A stretch of 40,126 nt of DNA from an uncultured bacterium (GTDB lineage: Bacteria > Bacillota > Clostridia > Oscillospirales > Ruminococcaceae): positions 1-40,126 of the forward strand of contig CAJMLV010000027.1 in assembly GCA_905214345.1 (NCBI GenBank), read 5' to 3'. The translations under genes were made by a program, and so were the position numbers. A model generated the notes under the pieces. The model saw nothing but the letters and a program-made list of their open reading frames with translations, was not told the origin of the DNA and searched no databases. The stretch's first letter is position 1. Every line of letters begins with the position of its first letter. This document shows positions 8,592 to 17,071 of the stretch, piece after piece.

Positions 8592-8633
8592 TTCCTGGTG
8601 GGAAACATGCTTCGGCAAATAACATCTTCTATG

Positions 8634-8683
8634 AAAAATCCCCCCTGGCTTCGGTTGTAAACCGCAGCCAGGGGGGATTTTTT
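8634..8683. terminator. bidirectional terminator between convergent operons
   Basis: Stem TCCCCCCTGGCT (8639-8650) with AGCCAGGGGGGA (8666-8677), A-tract on the left and T-tract on the right, and an inner stem CGGTT/AACCG in the loop. The T-tract overlaps the stop codon of the minus-strand gene. Confidence 0.92.
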
Positions 8684-9656
8684 ACATGGTTGCCAGAAGT
8701 TTCAGCAAAGGCGGCCAGGCTTTGGCCCGCAGCAGCCAGGCCGCCAGGCGGGCCTTCTTGCCGGTGCTGGGGGGCGGGGCCAGCATACTGCGGCGTACCA
8801 GGGGAACGTCCATCAGTCGCTGGGTTTGGGCCAGGGCGGTTGTCCGGTCGGGAGCGTATTGCAGGATGTAGCGCAGAATGCCCAGGATCTTACCGTACTG
8901 CCAGCACTGGAAAGCGTCCTCTTCGCTCTTTTCCAGGCTGTGGGGGCCGGAACTGTGGAACAGCTCGTACTGGCGCTGCATCAGAGGAATCTCGTCATCA
9001 CACACGCCGGCATAAAAGCGGTGCATGGCGGAACCTTCATGCTGATCGTAGTGGTATAGCTTCCGTGTACACACGGAGATGGCCTGACAGCACAGCAGGT
9101 AATCCTGCACAAAGTAGGCGTCTTCACAGCGGCGCACGCCCACCGGGAAGACAATGCGGTTATCCCGGATCAGGCGGGTAAGGAATAGCTTGTTGCAGGG
9201 GTAGTTGGTGTAGACCGGGTTGGCATACCGGGACGGACTGGCCCGGAAAATGTCCAGAGGCACGAGTTCTTCCCGCACTTTTTCGTTCCAGTCCGAAAGG
9301 TCATACACACAGCATACAGCCATCTGGGTGTGGCCCAGCGTCCGATACAGAACTTCAAGATACTCCGGTTCCACCCGGTCGTCGCCGTCCACAAAAGCCA
9401 GGTAAGCCCCGTGCGCGGCTTCGATCCCGGCGTTGCGGGCTGCCGATACACCTGCATTTTTTTGGTGCAGTACCTGGATGCGGGGGTCCTTGGCAGCCCA
9501 GGCGTCACACAGTTCGGCAGAACCGTCCCGGCTTCCGTCGTCCACCAGTACCGTCTCCCAATTCTGCCAGGTCTGGGCCTGCAGGCTCTGCAGGCAGGCA
9601 TCCAGGTAGGGTGCGCAGTTATATACCGGGATAACAATGGAAATCAGTTCTTGCAT
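8682..9656 (-). CDS. family 2 glycosyltransferase (minus-strand pair)
   Basis: A 324-residue GT-A enzyme. The frame is open to 9734, but the start is placed at the ATG complementary to 9654-9656, preceded by GGAAAGGA and directly followed by the family N-terminus ISIVIPVYNCAPYLDACLQS. Other motifs are LVDDGSRDGS, NAGVSAARNAGI, AFVDGDDRVEP and RRCEDAYFVQDYL. It probably adds a sugar to a cell-surface polymer. It lies 23 bases after the upstream glycosyltransferase and is co-transcribed with it. The closing end shares the bidirectional terminator with the plus-strand glycan operon. Confidence 0.9.
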   Translation of the reverse strand: MQELISIVIPVYNCAPYLDACLQSLQAQTWQNWETVLVDDGSRDGSAELCDAWAAKDPRIQVLHQKNAGVSAARNAGIEAAHGAYLAFVDGDDRVEPEYLEVLYRTLGHTQMAVCCVYDLSDWNEKVREELVPLDIFRASPSRYANPVYTNYPCNKLFLTRLIRDNRIVFPVGVRRCEDAYFVQDYLLCCQAISVCTRKLYHYDQHEGSAMHRFYAGVCDDEIPLMQRQYELFHSSGPHSLEKSEEDAFQCWQYGKILGILRYILQYAPDRTTALAQTQRLMDVPLVRRSMLAPPPSTGKKARLAAWLLRAKAWPPLLKLLATM

Positions 9657-9679
9657 ACACAGGGTCCTTTCCGGGGCGC

Positions 9680-10567
9680 TCACTGCCCCATGCGCCCGGT
9701 CTTGCCTCGCAGAAAATCCACCGCACCGCGCCATTCACCGTAACTGCGGCCTTTGTGGTGGCCCAAAGCGGCGGCTGCCAGACAGCAGGCACCGCCCTTG
9801 AGGGCAGCCAGGGTGCCGGCAAGACGGCGGAAAGGGGTGCTGCGTCCGCGGCAGCGCAGGGTCAGGGTGTTGCGGGTGATGTAATACACCGACAGCATAC
9901 CGCCCGCTGTGCCGCCGGCTTTGTGATGCAGCACGGCATCGGGCAGATACCACATGGGAATCCCGGCGTCGGTCAGGCGGATGCAGTAGTCCACATCCTC
10001 ACAGTACATGAACAGGTCTTCGTCCAGGTAACCGACCTTCTCGACAACGCTGCGGGGGAACAGCACGCAGCAAAAGGTGATAAAGCCCACTTGCTTTTTT
10101 TCGGAAAATGCAGGCCCGTCCTTGGCGTGGCCGCCCAGGTGAACCACCTTGCCGGTCTTGCGCTCCAGGGTGCCGCCCGCAAACCAGATCTCGTCCGGTG
10201 GGTCCATGAACAGCATTTTGGGGCAGCTGACGCTTTCCGGCGGTGTCTGGGCCAGCAGCTTCTCCAGCATGTCGGGGGCGCAGGCAGTATCGTTGTTCAG
10301 CAGCATGATCCACTCGGCCCCATCCTGCAGTGCCCGGCGTATGCCGATGTTGTTCACCGCCGCGAAACCACGGTTCTGCTTCTGGGGCAGAAAAATCACT
10401 CGTTCATCACCGACATCCCGCAGCCGTTCCACCGAATCGTCAGTGGAAGCATCATCCAGAAGCAGCACTTCGAAATCCCGGAAGGTCTGTTGGCGCAGGC
10501 TGTCCAGGCAAGACAGGGTATCCTGCCAGCCGTTGTAATTGGAGATGACAATTCCCAGTTTTGGCAT
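9680..10567 (-). CDS. family 2 glycosyltransferase, rhamnosyltransferase-like
   Basis: A 295-residue protein of the WcaA/RfbF-like group. It begins LGIVISNYNGWQDTLSCLDS and shows LLDDASTD, NRGFAAVNNIGI, LLNNDT, MYCEDVDYCIRL and LPDAVLHHKAGGT, the last two typical of rhamnosyl- and galactofuranosyltransferase relatives. The ATG complementary to 10565-10567 follows GAGGAA; an in-frame ATG ten codons upstream lacks a ribosome site. It is the first gene of a two-gene minus-strand operon read from the promoter at 10636-10664. The true donor sugar cannot be read from sequence. Confidence 0.9.
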   Translation of the reverse strand: MPKLGIVISNYNGWQDTLSCLDSLRQQTFRDFEVLLLDDASTDDSVERLRDVGDERVIFLPQKQNRGFAAVNNIGIRRALQDGAEWIMLLNNDTACAPDMLEKLLAQTPPESVSCPKMLFMDPPDEIWFAGGTLERKTGKVVHLGGHAKDGPAFSEKKQVGFITFCCVLFPRSVVEKVGYLDEDLFMYCEDVDYCIRLTDAGIPMWYLPDAVLHHKAGGTAGGMLSVYYITRNTLTLRCRGRSTPFRRLAGTLAALKGGACCLAAAALGHHKGRSYGEWRGAVDFLRGKTGRMGQ

Positions 10568-10635
10568 ATGTTCCTCATTTCTTCTCGGCGGGCGCAAGGA
10601 AACGCCTCCGGCCGAGGCAGAATATTGACAATTTC

Positions 10636-10664
10636 AGTCTACCATATCGTGTCCTGGAATTCAA
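10636..10664 (-). promoter_or_regulatory. promoter of the minus-strand glycosyltransferase pair
   Basis: On the minus strand TTGAAT, 17 bases, TAGACT with an upstream TGG (extended -10). It lies about 70 bases before the ATG. Confidence 0.6.
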
Positions 10665-10683
10665 TAAAGGCTGCTGCAAAGCA

Positions 10684-10711
10684 AATCCCCGCGTCTTATG
10701 GCGCGGGGATT
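10684..10711 (-). terminator. hairpin terminator after the PTS gene
   Basis: Perfect 10-bp stem AATCCCCGCG/CGCGGGGATT with an 8-base loop, 12 bases beyond the PTS stop. The T-tract on the minus strand (TTTGCTTTGC) is weak. Confidence 0.65.
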
Positions 10712-10722
10712 GTAAACAAGAT

Positions 10723-12669
10723 TTATTGTGACTGTCCTTCCGGGACCGGCTTTTTCAGCACAGCCAGCAGGGTTGCTGTCAGAACGGACCCAATGACCAG
10801 GGAAGCCAGCAGCAGCCAGGGCTTTTCGGCCAGGGGCAGCAGGTACAGCCCGCCGTGGGGAGCCGGTACGCCGCAGCCGAACAGCATGGAGAGGGCTCCC
10901 GCCAGGGCGGAACCGGCCATGCAGCTGGGGATGACCCGCAGCGGGTCACGCAGGGCAAAGGGCAGAGCGCCTTCGGTGACGAAGGAGGCACCCAGCAGGT
11001 AGTTCATCAGGGAAGAATGACGTTCTGTCCTGGTGAAACGACCGGGGAAGAGGGTGCAGGCCAGGGCCACGCCCAAAGGCGGGACCATGCCGCCCAGCAT
11101 GACGGCGGCCATAAAACGTTCCTGCCCGGCGGCCAGGGTGACGGTGCCGAAAAGGTAGGCGGCTTTGTTGACCGGCCCGCCGAAGTCCACCGCCATCATG
11201 CCGCCCAGTACCGCGCCCAGCACCATCCGGCTGCCGCCGCGCATGGATTCCAGGCATTGATACAGCCAGTCGTTGAAATGGCCCAAAGGCGGGTTGATCA
11301 GCACCACCATGAACAGCGAGATCAGCGTCAGACCCAGCACAGGGTACAGCAGGGTGGTCTTGAGAGGGTCCAGCCCGGCGGGAAAGCGGCTGCACAGTTT
11401 GCGCAGGCCGCGGATGATCCAGCCGGACACAAACCCGGCCAGAATGGCGCCCCAGAACCCGGAGGAGATCCAGGTGGATTCGGGACCGACGGTCATACCC
11501 TGATAGGCCAGGAAACCGCCCATCATGCCGGGCAGCAGGGCGGCGGGACCGGCCATGGCGCTGGCCACAAACCCGGCCATGATGGGGTACATCATGCGGA
11601 AGGTGAACTGCCCGACCTCGGTGACCAGCCAGGAAAGAGAAGTGCCGCTGCCGAAGGTGAGATTGCCCACATTGGCGCGGTCCAGAAAATACCCCAGGGC
11701 GATCAGGATGCCGCCGCCGGTGACAAAGGGCACCATGTGGTTGATGCCGTTCATCAGGTGGGCATATACATGACGGCCACGGGTGCGCAGACCGTCCCGG
11801 GCGGCGGACAACGGCGGAAAGAAGGTGTCGTCGTCCGGGTTGACGTTCATGATGGGCACGCCGCCGGAAGTCGCCCGCTGCAGCAGGGCTTCGGGTTCGC
11901 GCAAGGCTTCGGCCACCGGCACGATCAGTACCGGTTTGCCGGCAAAGCGGTTCAGGTCCACCGTCCGGTCCGCCGCCACCACAATGCAGTCGGCGGCGTC
12001 GATCTCGGCGGCGGTCAGCACATTGCGGGGACCGTCGGCACCGTTGGTCTCCACCTTGATGGAGATACCCATAGCCGCGGCCTGGCGTTCCAGGGCTTCG
12101 GCGGCCATGAAGGTGTGGGCTACTCCCATGGGGCAGGCGGTAACAGCCAGTACCGACCGGGGCGCACTCTCGTCGGAAGGCGCGGCCTGGTTGGACTCTT
12201 TCGTTTCATCGGCGGGTTCTTCCCGCCGGGCAATCACCTGCAGGAATTCTTCCGGGGTGGAAGCCTGCAGCAGCTGGGTACAGAAATCTTCGTCCATCAG
12301 AAAGCGGGCTAGGTCCGCCAGCACCGCCACATGCAGGTTGGCATCGGTGTCCGGCACCGCGATCTGGAACAGCAGGCGCACGGGAGCACCGTCCAAAGAC
12401 CCGTATTCCAGGTCCTCGCACAGAGTCATGGCGGCCAGGGCAGGGCGCCGGACACCGGCACTTTTGGCGTGGGGGATGGCTACCCCGCCGCCCACGCCGG
12501 TGGAACCCTGGGCTTCCCGGGCGAGAACGTCCTGTTCATACAGCGCCGCGTCCAGCAGGCAGTCCCCGGCGCGGAGCAGGTCGGTCATGATATGGATGGC
12601 GGCGGCCTTGTCGGCCGCTTTGGCCCCCAGCACAATACGCTGCGGGTCCAGCAGTTCGGTGATGCGCAT
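10723..12669 (-). CDS. fruA: PTS fructose-type transporter, EIIABC
   Basis: A 648-residue membrane permease that takes up fructose or a related sugar and phosphorylates it during entry. The domain order is EIIA (about 1-150, phospho-His67 in GVAIPHAKS), EIIB (about 170-270, phospho-Cys179 in VTACPMGVAHTF) and EIIC (about 290-640, many helices, with LGGMMAVDFGGPVNKAAY). All catalytic residues are present and the length is normal for a fused EIIABC. The start has a CAGGAA site. The usual partners fruK and a DeoR-type regulator are not next to it, and it stands alone between two terminators, so substrate specificity is less certain than the family. Confidence 0.92.
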   Translation of the reverse strand: MRITELLDPQRIVLGAKAADKAAAIHIMTDLLRAGDCLLDAALYEQDVLAREAQGSTGVGGGVAIPHAKSAGVRRPALAAMTLCEDLEYGSLDGAPVRLLFQIAVPDTDANLHVAVLADLARFLMDEDFCTQLLQASTPEEFLQVIARREEPADETKESNQAAPSDESAPRSVLAVTACPMGVAHTFMAAEALERQAAAMGISIKVETNGADGPRNVLTAAEIDAADCIVVAADRTVDLNRFAGKPVLIVPVAEALREPEALLQRATSGGVPIMNVNPDDDTFFPPLSAARDGLRTRGRHVYAHLMNGINHMVPFVTGGGILIALGYFLDRANVGNLTFGSGTSLSWLVTEVGQFTFRMMYPIMAGFVASAMAGPAALLPGMMGGFLAYQGMTVGPESTWISSGFWGAILAGFVSGWIIRGLRKLCSRFPAGLDPLKTTLLYPVLGLTLISLFMVVLINPPLGHFNDWLYQCLESMRGGSRMVLGAVLGGMMAVDFGGPVNKAAYLFGTVTLAAGQERFMAAVMLGGMVPPLGVALACTLFPGRFTRTERHSSLMNYLLGASFVTEGALPFALRDPLRVIPSCMAGSALAGALSMLFGCGVPAPHGGLYLLPLAEKPWLLLASLVIGSVLTATLLAVLKKPVPEGQSQ

Positions 12670-12694
12670 GGTGAAAATTCCTGTTCCTGTGTGA

Positions 12695-12738
12695 TTTTAT
12701 AAAACGGCGGCCCTGCCGCACAGGCGGGGCCGCCGTTT
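12695..12738 (-). terminator. terminator of the ABC ATPase gene
   Basis: Stem AAACGGCGGCCC (12702-12713) with GGGCCGCCGTTT (12727-12738). On the minus strand it is followed by a T-rich stretch. Confidence 0.85.
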
Positions 12739-12763
12739 CAGAATGTTAAGTTGTGGTACCGAA

Positions 12764-13876
12764 TCAGTTCAGGATGGTCAGTTCGGTTTCGGGGTCGAAC
12801 AGGTGGATCTTGTTGGCATCCATAGCCATGACGACCTTGCTGCCGCGGCGAGCCTTGGAGGTGGGAGCTACGCGAGCCATCATGTTCTGGCCCTGGTAGG
12901 TCAGGTACAGGTAGATCTCAGCGCCCATCAGTTCGGAAACTTCCACTTCAGCGTTGATCTTGGTTTCGGGATGCTTGGCCAGGAACTCTTCGTCGTCCTT
13001 CATGTCTTCGGGACGGATGCCGACCTTCAGGGTCTTGCCGACGTAAGCGTCCAGCTTGCCGTCAGCGGTCTTGGCCTTCGGCAGAGGAATGTCGGTGCCG
13101 GCCAGATCGATGATGTACTGGTCGCCGGTCTTCTTCAGGGTGCCGTCCAGGAAGTTCATCTGCGGGCTGCCGATGAAGCCGGCAACGAAGATGTTGCAGG
13201 GATAATCGTACAGGTTCTGCGGAGTATCGACCTGCTGGATGACGCCGTCCTTCATAACGACGATGCGGTCGCCCATGGTCATAGCTTCGGTCTGGTCATG
13301 GGTAACGTAGATGAAGGTGGTAGCCAGCTTCTTGTGCAGCTTGATGATCTCGGTACGCATGGAGGTACGCAGCTTGGCGTCCAGGTTGGACAGGGGTTCG
13401 TCCAGCAGGAAGACGGCCGGGTTACGGACCATGGCGCGGCCCAGGGCAACACGCTGACGCTGACCACCGGACAGAGCCTTCGGCTTACGGTCGAGCAGGT
13501 GTTCGATCTCCAGGATCTTGGCGGCTTCACGCACGCGCTTGTCGATCTCGTCCTTGGGCATCTTGCGCAGTTCCAGACCGAAAGCCATGTTCTTGTACAC
13601 GGTCATATGGGGGTACAGAGCGTAGTTCTGGAACACCATGGCGATGTCGCGGTCCTTCGGGGGAACGTCGTTGATCAGACGCTCGCCGATGTACATTTCG
13701 CCCTTGGAGATTTCTTCCAGACCGGCGATCATACGCAGGGTGGTGGACTTGCCGCAGCCGGAAGGACCGACGAAGACGATGAATTCCTTGTCAGCGATTT
13801 CCAGGTTGAAATCCTTGACGGCGGTGACATTGCCGGGGTAGATCTTGTAGATGTGACGGCAGCTGATACTGGCCAT
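12764..13876 (-). CDS. ugpC: sugar ABC transporter ATPase, MsmX/UgpC type
   Basis: A 370-residue ATPase of the MalK/MsmX/UgpC family, which powers one or several carbohydrate ABC importers. It has Walker A GPSGCGKST (residues 37-45), signature LSGGQRQR, Walker B VFLLDEPLSNLD, the switch histidine in VTHDQTEA, and a C-terminal TOBE-like domain (about 235-370). The start has GGAGGG (13884-13889); an in-frame ATG five codons upstream is less well placed. No permease or binding-protein gene is adjacent, as is common for shared MsmX-type ATPases that serve many importers. It is divergent from an AraC-family gene. Confidence 0.93.
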   Translation of the reverse strand: MASISCRHIYKIYPGNVTAVKDFNLEIADKEFIVFVGPSGCGKSTTLRMIAGLEEISKGEMYIGERLINDVPPKDRDIAMVFQNYALYPHMTVYKNMAFGLELRKMPKDEIDKRVREAAKILEIEHLLDRKPKALSGGQRQRVALGRAMVRNPAVFLLDEPLSNLDAKLRTSMRTEIIKLHKKLATTFIYVTHDQTEAMTMGDRIVVMKDGVIQQVDTPQNLYDYPCNIFVAGFIGSPQMNFLDGTLKKTGDQYIIDLAGTDIPLPKAKTADGKLDAYVGKTLKVGIRPEDMKDDEEFLAKHPETKINAEVEVSELMGAEIYLYLTYQGQNMMARVAPTSKARRGSKVVMAMDANKIHLFDPETELTILN

Positions 13877-13904
13877 GATAGTACCCTCCAAATGGTTTTT
13901 TATT

Positions 13905-13920
13905 GACGCCCTTGGGCGTC
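13905..13920. promoter_or_regulatory. operator-like palindrome in the ATPase leader
   Basis: GACGCCC-TT-GGGCGTC, perfect 7-base arms with a 2-base centre, between the divergent promoters and the ATPase ribosome site. The centre is too tight for a good RNA hairpin loop, so a protein-binding site is more likely. Confidence 0.4.
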
Positions 13921-13928
13921 TGATTTTC

Positions 13929-13957
13929 TTGACAAACCTATAATATCAGCTTAAAAT
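13929..13957 (+). promoter_or_regulatory. promoter of the AraC-family gene
   Basis: TTGACA (13929-13934), 17 bases, TAAAAT (13952-13957), about 40 bases before the TTG start. The stretch also contains TATTAT-like sequence on the minus strand that could serve the ATPase gene. Confidence 0.7.
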
Positions 13958-13998
13958 GTGAAAAGAAATAGCATTTTATTGATATAGGAGGCCAGAAA

Positions 13999-14814
13999 TT
14001 GATATTCGACTGGGCAAGCTGCTGCCGCGCCTGCGAAACCCGGGAACTGCAGGGGGAAGAACCGCTTTTTCTGGACGGTGCAGGGCTGTGGACGGGGGTG
14101 CTTTCCAGCGGCAGCTGTACTCTGGAAGGCGCGGGAGCCGTCGGGGAGGAAGGTCACTCCGGTGACATTCTGCTGGGCTTCGGGGATATTACCCTGCGGC
14201 CGGTTTCCCCCTGCCATCTGCTCTGTCTGCGCCTGGACGGCCTGGCGGTGGAGGAATTTTTGCGGGGACTGAGCTCTCCCCGGTTTGTGGACAGCGCCGC
14301 CTGCCCCACCGCCGCCGAACAGCTGGCCCGCCTGTGCAGCGCCCCGGCGCAGGACCCCGGCGCTGCGCCCGACCCTGCCCTGGGGGCTGCGCCCTACGGC
14401 CTGCTCTGCGCCCTGGCCCATGCCGATGAGCCGCCCCGCCGTCTTTCTCCCCTGGTGGCGGAAGCGGTGGAAAACATCCGCAACAATTATATGGCGCTGT
14501 ACGGGGTGGAGGACCTGGCCGAAGCCATGGGTGTGAGCAAATGCCACCTGGTGCGGGTGTTTTCGGCGGAGATGGGGATTTCCCCGGGAAAATTCCTCAC
14601 CCAGACCCGCATCGAAGCCGCCAAACTGCTGCTGATGGACCGGGAATACAACCTGGAAATGATCGCCAGTCTGTGCGGCTTTTCGGGGGCCAACTACCTC
14701 TGTCGGGTATTCCGGCGGGAGGTGGGCACCAGCCCCGCCGCCTGGCGGGATGCCGCCGCCCCCCACGCCGAGGTCAAGCGCCTGCCGCCCCGGCGCAACG
14801 AGATCTATGTGTAA
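13999..14814 (+). CDS. AraC-family transcriptional regulator
   Basis: A 271-residue DNA-binding protein. Residues about 155-255 form the double helix-turn-helix of the AraC/XylS family: YGVEDLAEAMGVSKCHLVRV, then FSAEMGISPGKFLTQTRIEA, and the second unit MIASLCGFSGANYLCRVFRR. The first 150 residues look like a sensing domain with alternating hydrophobic strands but no clear family. The TTG at 13999 is preceded by AGGAGG (13986-13991) at 7 bases. Divergence from the sugar ATPase gene suggests it may control that gene and sugar uptake; this is inference from position. Confidence 0.9.
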   Translation: MIFDWASCCRACETRELQGEEPLFLDGAGLWTGVLSSGSCTLEGAGAVGEEGHSGDILLGFGDITLRPVSPCHLLCLRLDGLAVEEFLRGLSSPRFVDSAACPTAAEQLARLCSAPAQDPGAAPDPALGAAPYGLLCALAHADEPPRRLSPLVAEAVENIRNNYMALYGVEDLAEAMGVSKCHLVRVFSAEMGISPGKFLTQTRIEAAKLLLMDREYNLEMIASLCGFSGANYLCRVFRREVGTSPAAWRDAAAPHAEVKRLPPRRNEIYV

Positions 14815-14900
14815 AAAGAAGGACCGTACCCTGGGCAAGGGCGGTCCATTTGTGTTACACTGGAAAAAAGCCGCCCCGGGCGGCAGGGGAGGGAAAGAAG

Positions 14901-15998
14901 ATGGAATTGCTCAGGTGCCTGCGCCGCAAAGGGATGCCGGCCAAACTGATGCAGGCGCTGCTGCTGGCGCTGCCGGGGCTGCTGCTGGCGGCGGGGTTGT
15001 GGCCCGCCCTGGGGGCGCTGCTGCGGGGGCCCCGGGATTTGTATGCCCTGAACCCAGACGAGGTGGAGGGGGTCTATGCTGCGGCCCAGATCGACACCAT
15101 CTACGACTGGTACGCCGACACGGTCTCCACTGCTGCCGACGGCACCGAGGAACTGATAGCCCGGGAATACCTGGTGCCTTTGAAGGACGGACGGACCTTC
15201 ATCGGGGTGGAGGTGCCCGCAGAACTCGTCCCCACCGGGGATCATGTGCTGGAGCAGACCATGCTCTGGCAGCAGGACCCGGATTCCTATTTCTGGGACG
15301 GCACTTATATGGAGGTGCGGGGGACCATCCGCCCCATGGACGGGGAGAGCCGGGACATGTACTACGACCTGCTCAGCACCTACTACGGCCTGAGCGGAAC
15401 GGAGTTGAACAACTTCCGGCCGCTGGTCCTGGTCCAGGGGGAACTGTACGGCATGGACGGGGGCAGCATCACCCTGCTTGGCCTGGCGGCACTGGTGTTC
15501 CTGGCCCTGGCTGCGGTGCGGCTGGGTCAGGCCCTGGCCGGAGGCGGCGGGCGGCAGATCTCCCGGTACTGCGGCCGCCGGGCAGACCCGGAAGCCTGTC
15601 TGGCGGAACTGGATGATTTGTGCCGTCAGACCCCGGTGTTCCGCCTGCGGTGCGACGGCCGCTGGCTGTTGTATGAGGACGTAGACCGCAGCTGGGTTCT
15701 GCGGTGTGAGGATGTGGCTTGGGTGTACATTGCCCGGGGGCGGGGGCGCAGCTACCGGGTGATGGTGTGCAGCCGCAGCGAAAGCCCCGCCGCCCGCCGC
15801 CATGAGGTGCGGGTACGGGGCCGGGCAGAGGCCCGGGCGGTGATCGACTGGCTGCAGCTTCGCCTGCCTGCGGCGGTGTTCGGTTATACACCCCACTGGG
15901 AACGGGCCTATTGGGCGGACCCGGTGCATTTCGGGCTGCCCAAAGAACCTGCCGCGCCCCCGGAACCGCCCCTTGACGGCAGCGGCTCGTATCCCTGA
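14901..15998 (+). CDS. membrane protein of unknown function
   Basis: A 365-residue protein with a membrane helix at about residues 15-38, an extracytoplasmic region of about 150 residues (IDTIYDWYADTV, EYLVPLKDGRTFIGVEVP), a second helix at about 205-225, and a basic cytoplasmic tail with a repeated strand pattern (VFRLRCDGRWLLYEDVDRSW, CEDVAWVYI). It resembles a Clostridial family of two-helix proteins of unknown function that I cannot name securely. The ATG follows GGGGAGGG. It stands between the AraC gene and a strong convergent terminator. Confidence 0.7.
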   Translation: MELLRCLRRKGMPAKLMQALLLALPGLLLAAGLWPALGALLRGPRDLYALNPDEVEGVYAAAQIDTIYDWYADTVSTAADGTEELIAREYLVPLKDGRTFIGVEVPAELVPTGDHVLEQTMLWQQDPDSYFWDGTYMEVRGTIRPMDGESRDMYYDLLSTYYGLSGTELNNFRPLVLVQGELYGMDGGSITLLGLAALVFLALAAVRLGQALAGGGGRQISRYCGRRADPEACLAELDDLCRQTPVFRLRCDGRWLLYEDVDRSWVLRCEDVAWVYIARGRGRSYRVMVCSRSESPAARRHEVRVRGRAEARAVIDWLQLRLPAAVFGYTPHWERAYWADPVHFGLPKEPAAPPEPPLDGSGSYP

Positions 15999-16015
15999 AT
16001 CTATATCATAGCAAG

Positions 16016-16060
16016 AAAACCGCCCCGCTATCCGGAACAGCCGGAAGGCGGGGCGGTTTT
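16016..16060. terminator. bidirectional terminator between convergent genes
   Basis: Perfect 13-bp stem AAAACCGCCCCGC/GCGGGGCGGTTTT (16016-16028 with 16048-16060); the A/T ends serve both strands. Confidence 0.92.
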
Positions 16061-16077
16061 GTGCGGGTGTGCCCCGC

Positions 16078-16920
16078 TTATTTCTTTTTGCTGTACATGG
16101 TGTCGGGCAGCAGATGCAGACCCTCGCCGGTGGCGTACCAGGCGCAGACCAGACCGGCCAGCCCCCAGATGCTCATTCCCACGGCGGCCGCCAGTTGAGG
16201 GCCGGTGGCGTTGCCCTGGAAGAACTCGAATACCGTCTGGGGCAGTTCGTGGCAGGTACACATCATAAACGCGATCATACCCGCCGCAAACACGGCGTGC
16301 CCCACCGGCAGGCCGGGGGTCAGGAACACCCGCAGGACCATGGCCAGAAAGAGCAGGGCCGCGGCGGCGCTCATCACCCGCAGGGTGCTGCCCAGACGCA
16401 TCACCGAAGCGGGAGCCACCGCAAAACGATCGATCATCACCCACAGAAAGAAGGTGGTGCCGGGCAGGGAGGTCAGGGTGTAGGGCAAAGGCCGGGTGGG
16501 GTCGGCCAACGGTCCGAAGGCCCGCACCCCCCACAGCATGGCCCACAGGGCTGAGAGCAGCGCCGTTACGGCGTCCGCGACGGTGGTCAGCCCGCCGGTG
16601 CCGGAGGTCAGCTCCAGCACACTCAGCAAGGCGGAAGCGCCCAGGGCGGCGGCCACACCCAGCAGGCAGATACCCAGCCCGCGGCAGGGACCCAGCAGGG
16701 CCAGGGGGCGGCGTGCCACCCCGCGGGCGGCTACATAACTGAGAACCACGCACAGCAGTGGCGCCGCAATGCGGGCATAGAAAAGGCCGGTGGTCACAAA
16801 CCCGGTTTCAGGGTCGGTGAACAGCATCAGGTCGGTGATGCGCAGGGCCAGAGTCAGCAAACACAACGCCAGCATCACAAAAAACGGCAGGCGATTGGCA
16901 GGGGTGGTTGGTTGGGACAT
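16078..16920 (-). CDS. polytopic membrane protein of unknown function
   Basis: A 280-residue hydrophobic protein with about eight membrane helices, no recognisable active site, and a lysine-rich end (MYSKKK). The frame stays open far upstream (to 17421), but that part overlaps the opposite-strand SpoIID-like gene and is not membrane-like; the ATG complementary to 16918-16920 follows GGGAAAGG and begins MSQPTTPANRLPFFVMLALC, directly entering the first helix. It is probably monocistronic, with a good minus-strand promoter at 17020-17048. Function unknown. Confidence 0.72.
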   Translation of the reverse strand: MSQPTTPANRLPFFVMLALCLLTLALRITDLMLFTDPETGFVTTGLFYARIAAPLLCVVLSYVAARGVARRPLALLGPCRGLGICLLGVAAALGASALLSVLELTSGTGGLTTVADAVTALLSALWAMLWGVRAFGPLADPTRPLPYTLTSLPGTTFFLWVMIDRFAVAPASVMRLGSTLRVMSAAAALLFLAMVLRVFLTPGLPVGHAVFAAGMIAFMMCTCHELPQTVFEFFQGNATGPQLAAAVGMSIWGLAGLVCAWYATGEGLHLLPDTMYSKKK

Positions 16921-17019
16921 GGGGCAAACCTTTCCCGGCAGGGCATATCCGGCGCTGCCGATGAATATACTACCAACAAGCGGGCGGGACAAGCCCGGTG
17001 CCGCAGCTGCGTACCCTTT

Positions 17020-17048
17020 ATTGTAGCCTGCCGTGCCGCAAATTGCAA
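17020..17048 (-). promoter_or_regulatory. promoter of the minus-strand membrane protein gene
   Basis: On the minus strand TTGCAA, 17 bases, TACAAT. Confidence 0.6.
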
Positions 17049-17071
17049 GTTGTCCTCGCCGGGAGGTGCTT

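Noticed and set aside
9755..11002. A 415-codon plus-strand frame across the minus-strand glycosyltransferase and PTS genes
   Set aside because: It crosses two genes, a promoter and a terminator of the opposite strand and has no domain.
13929..13944. TTGACA followed by TATAAT four bases later
   Set aside because: Impossible spacing; the TAAAAT 17 bases after TTGACA fits.
14821..14847. Hairpin GGACCG/CGGTCC after the AraC-family gene
   Set aside because: Only six base pairs at the base and no T-tract, so not called as a terminator.
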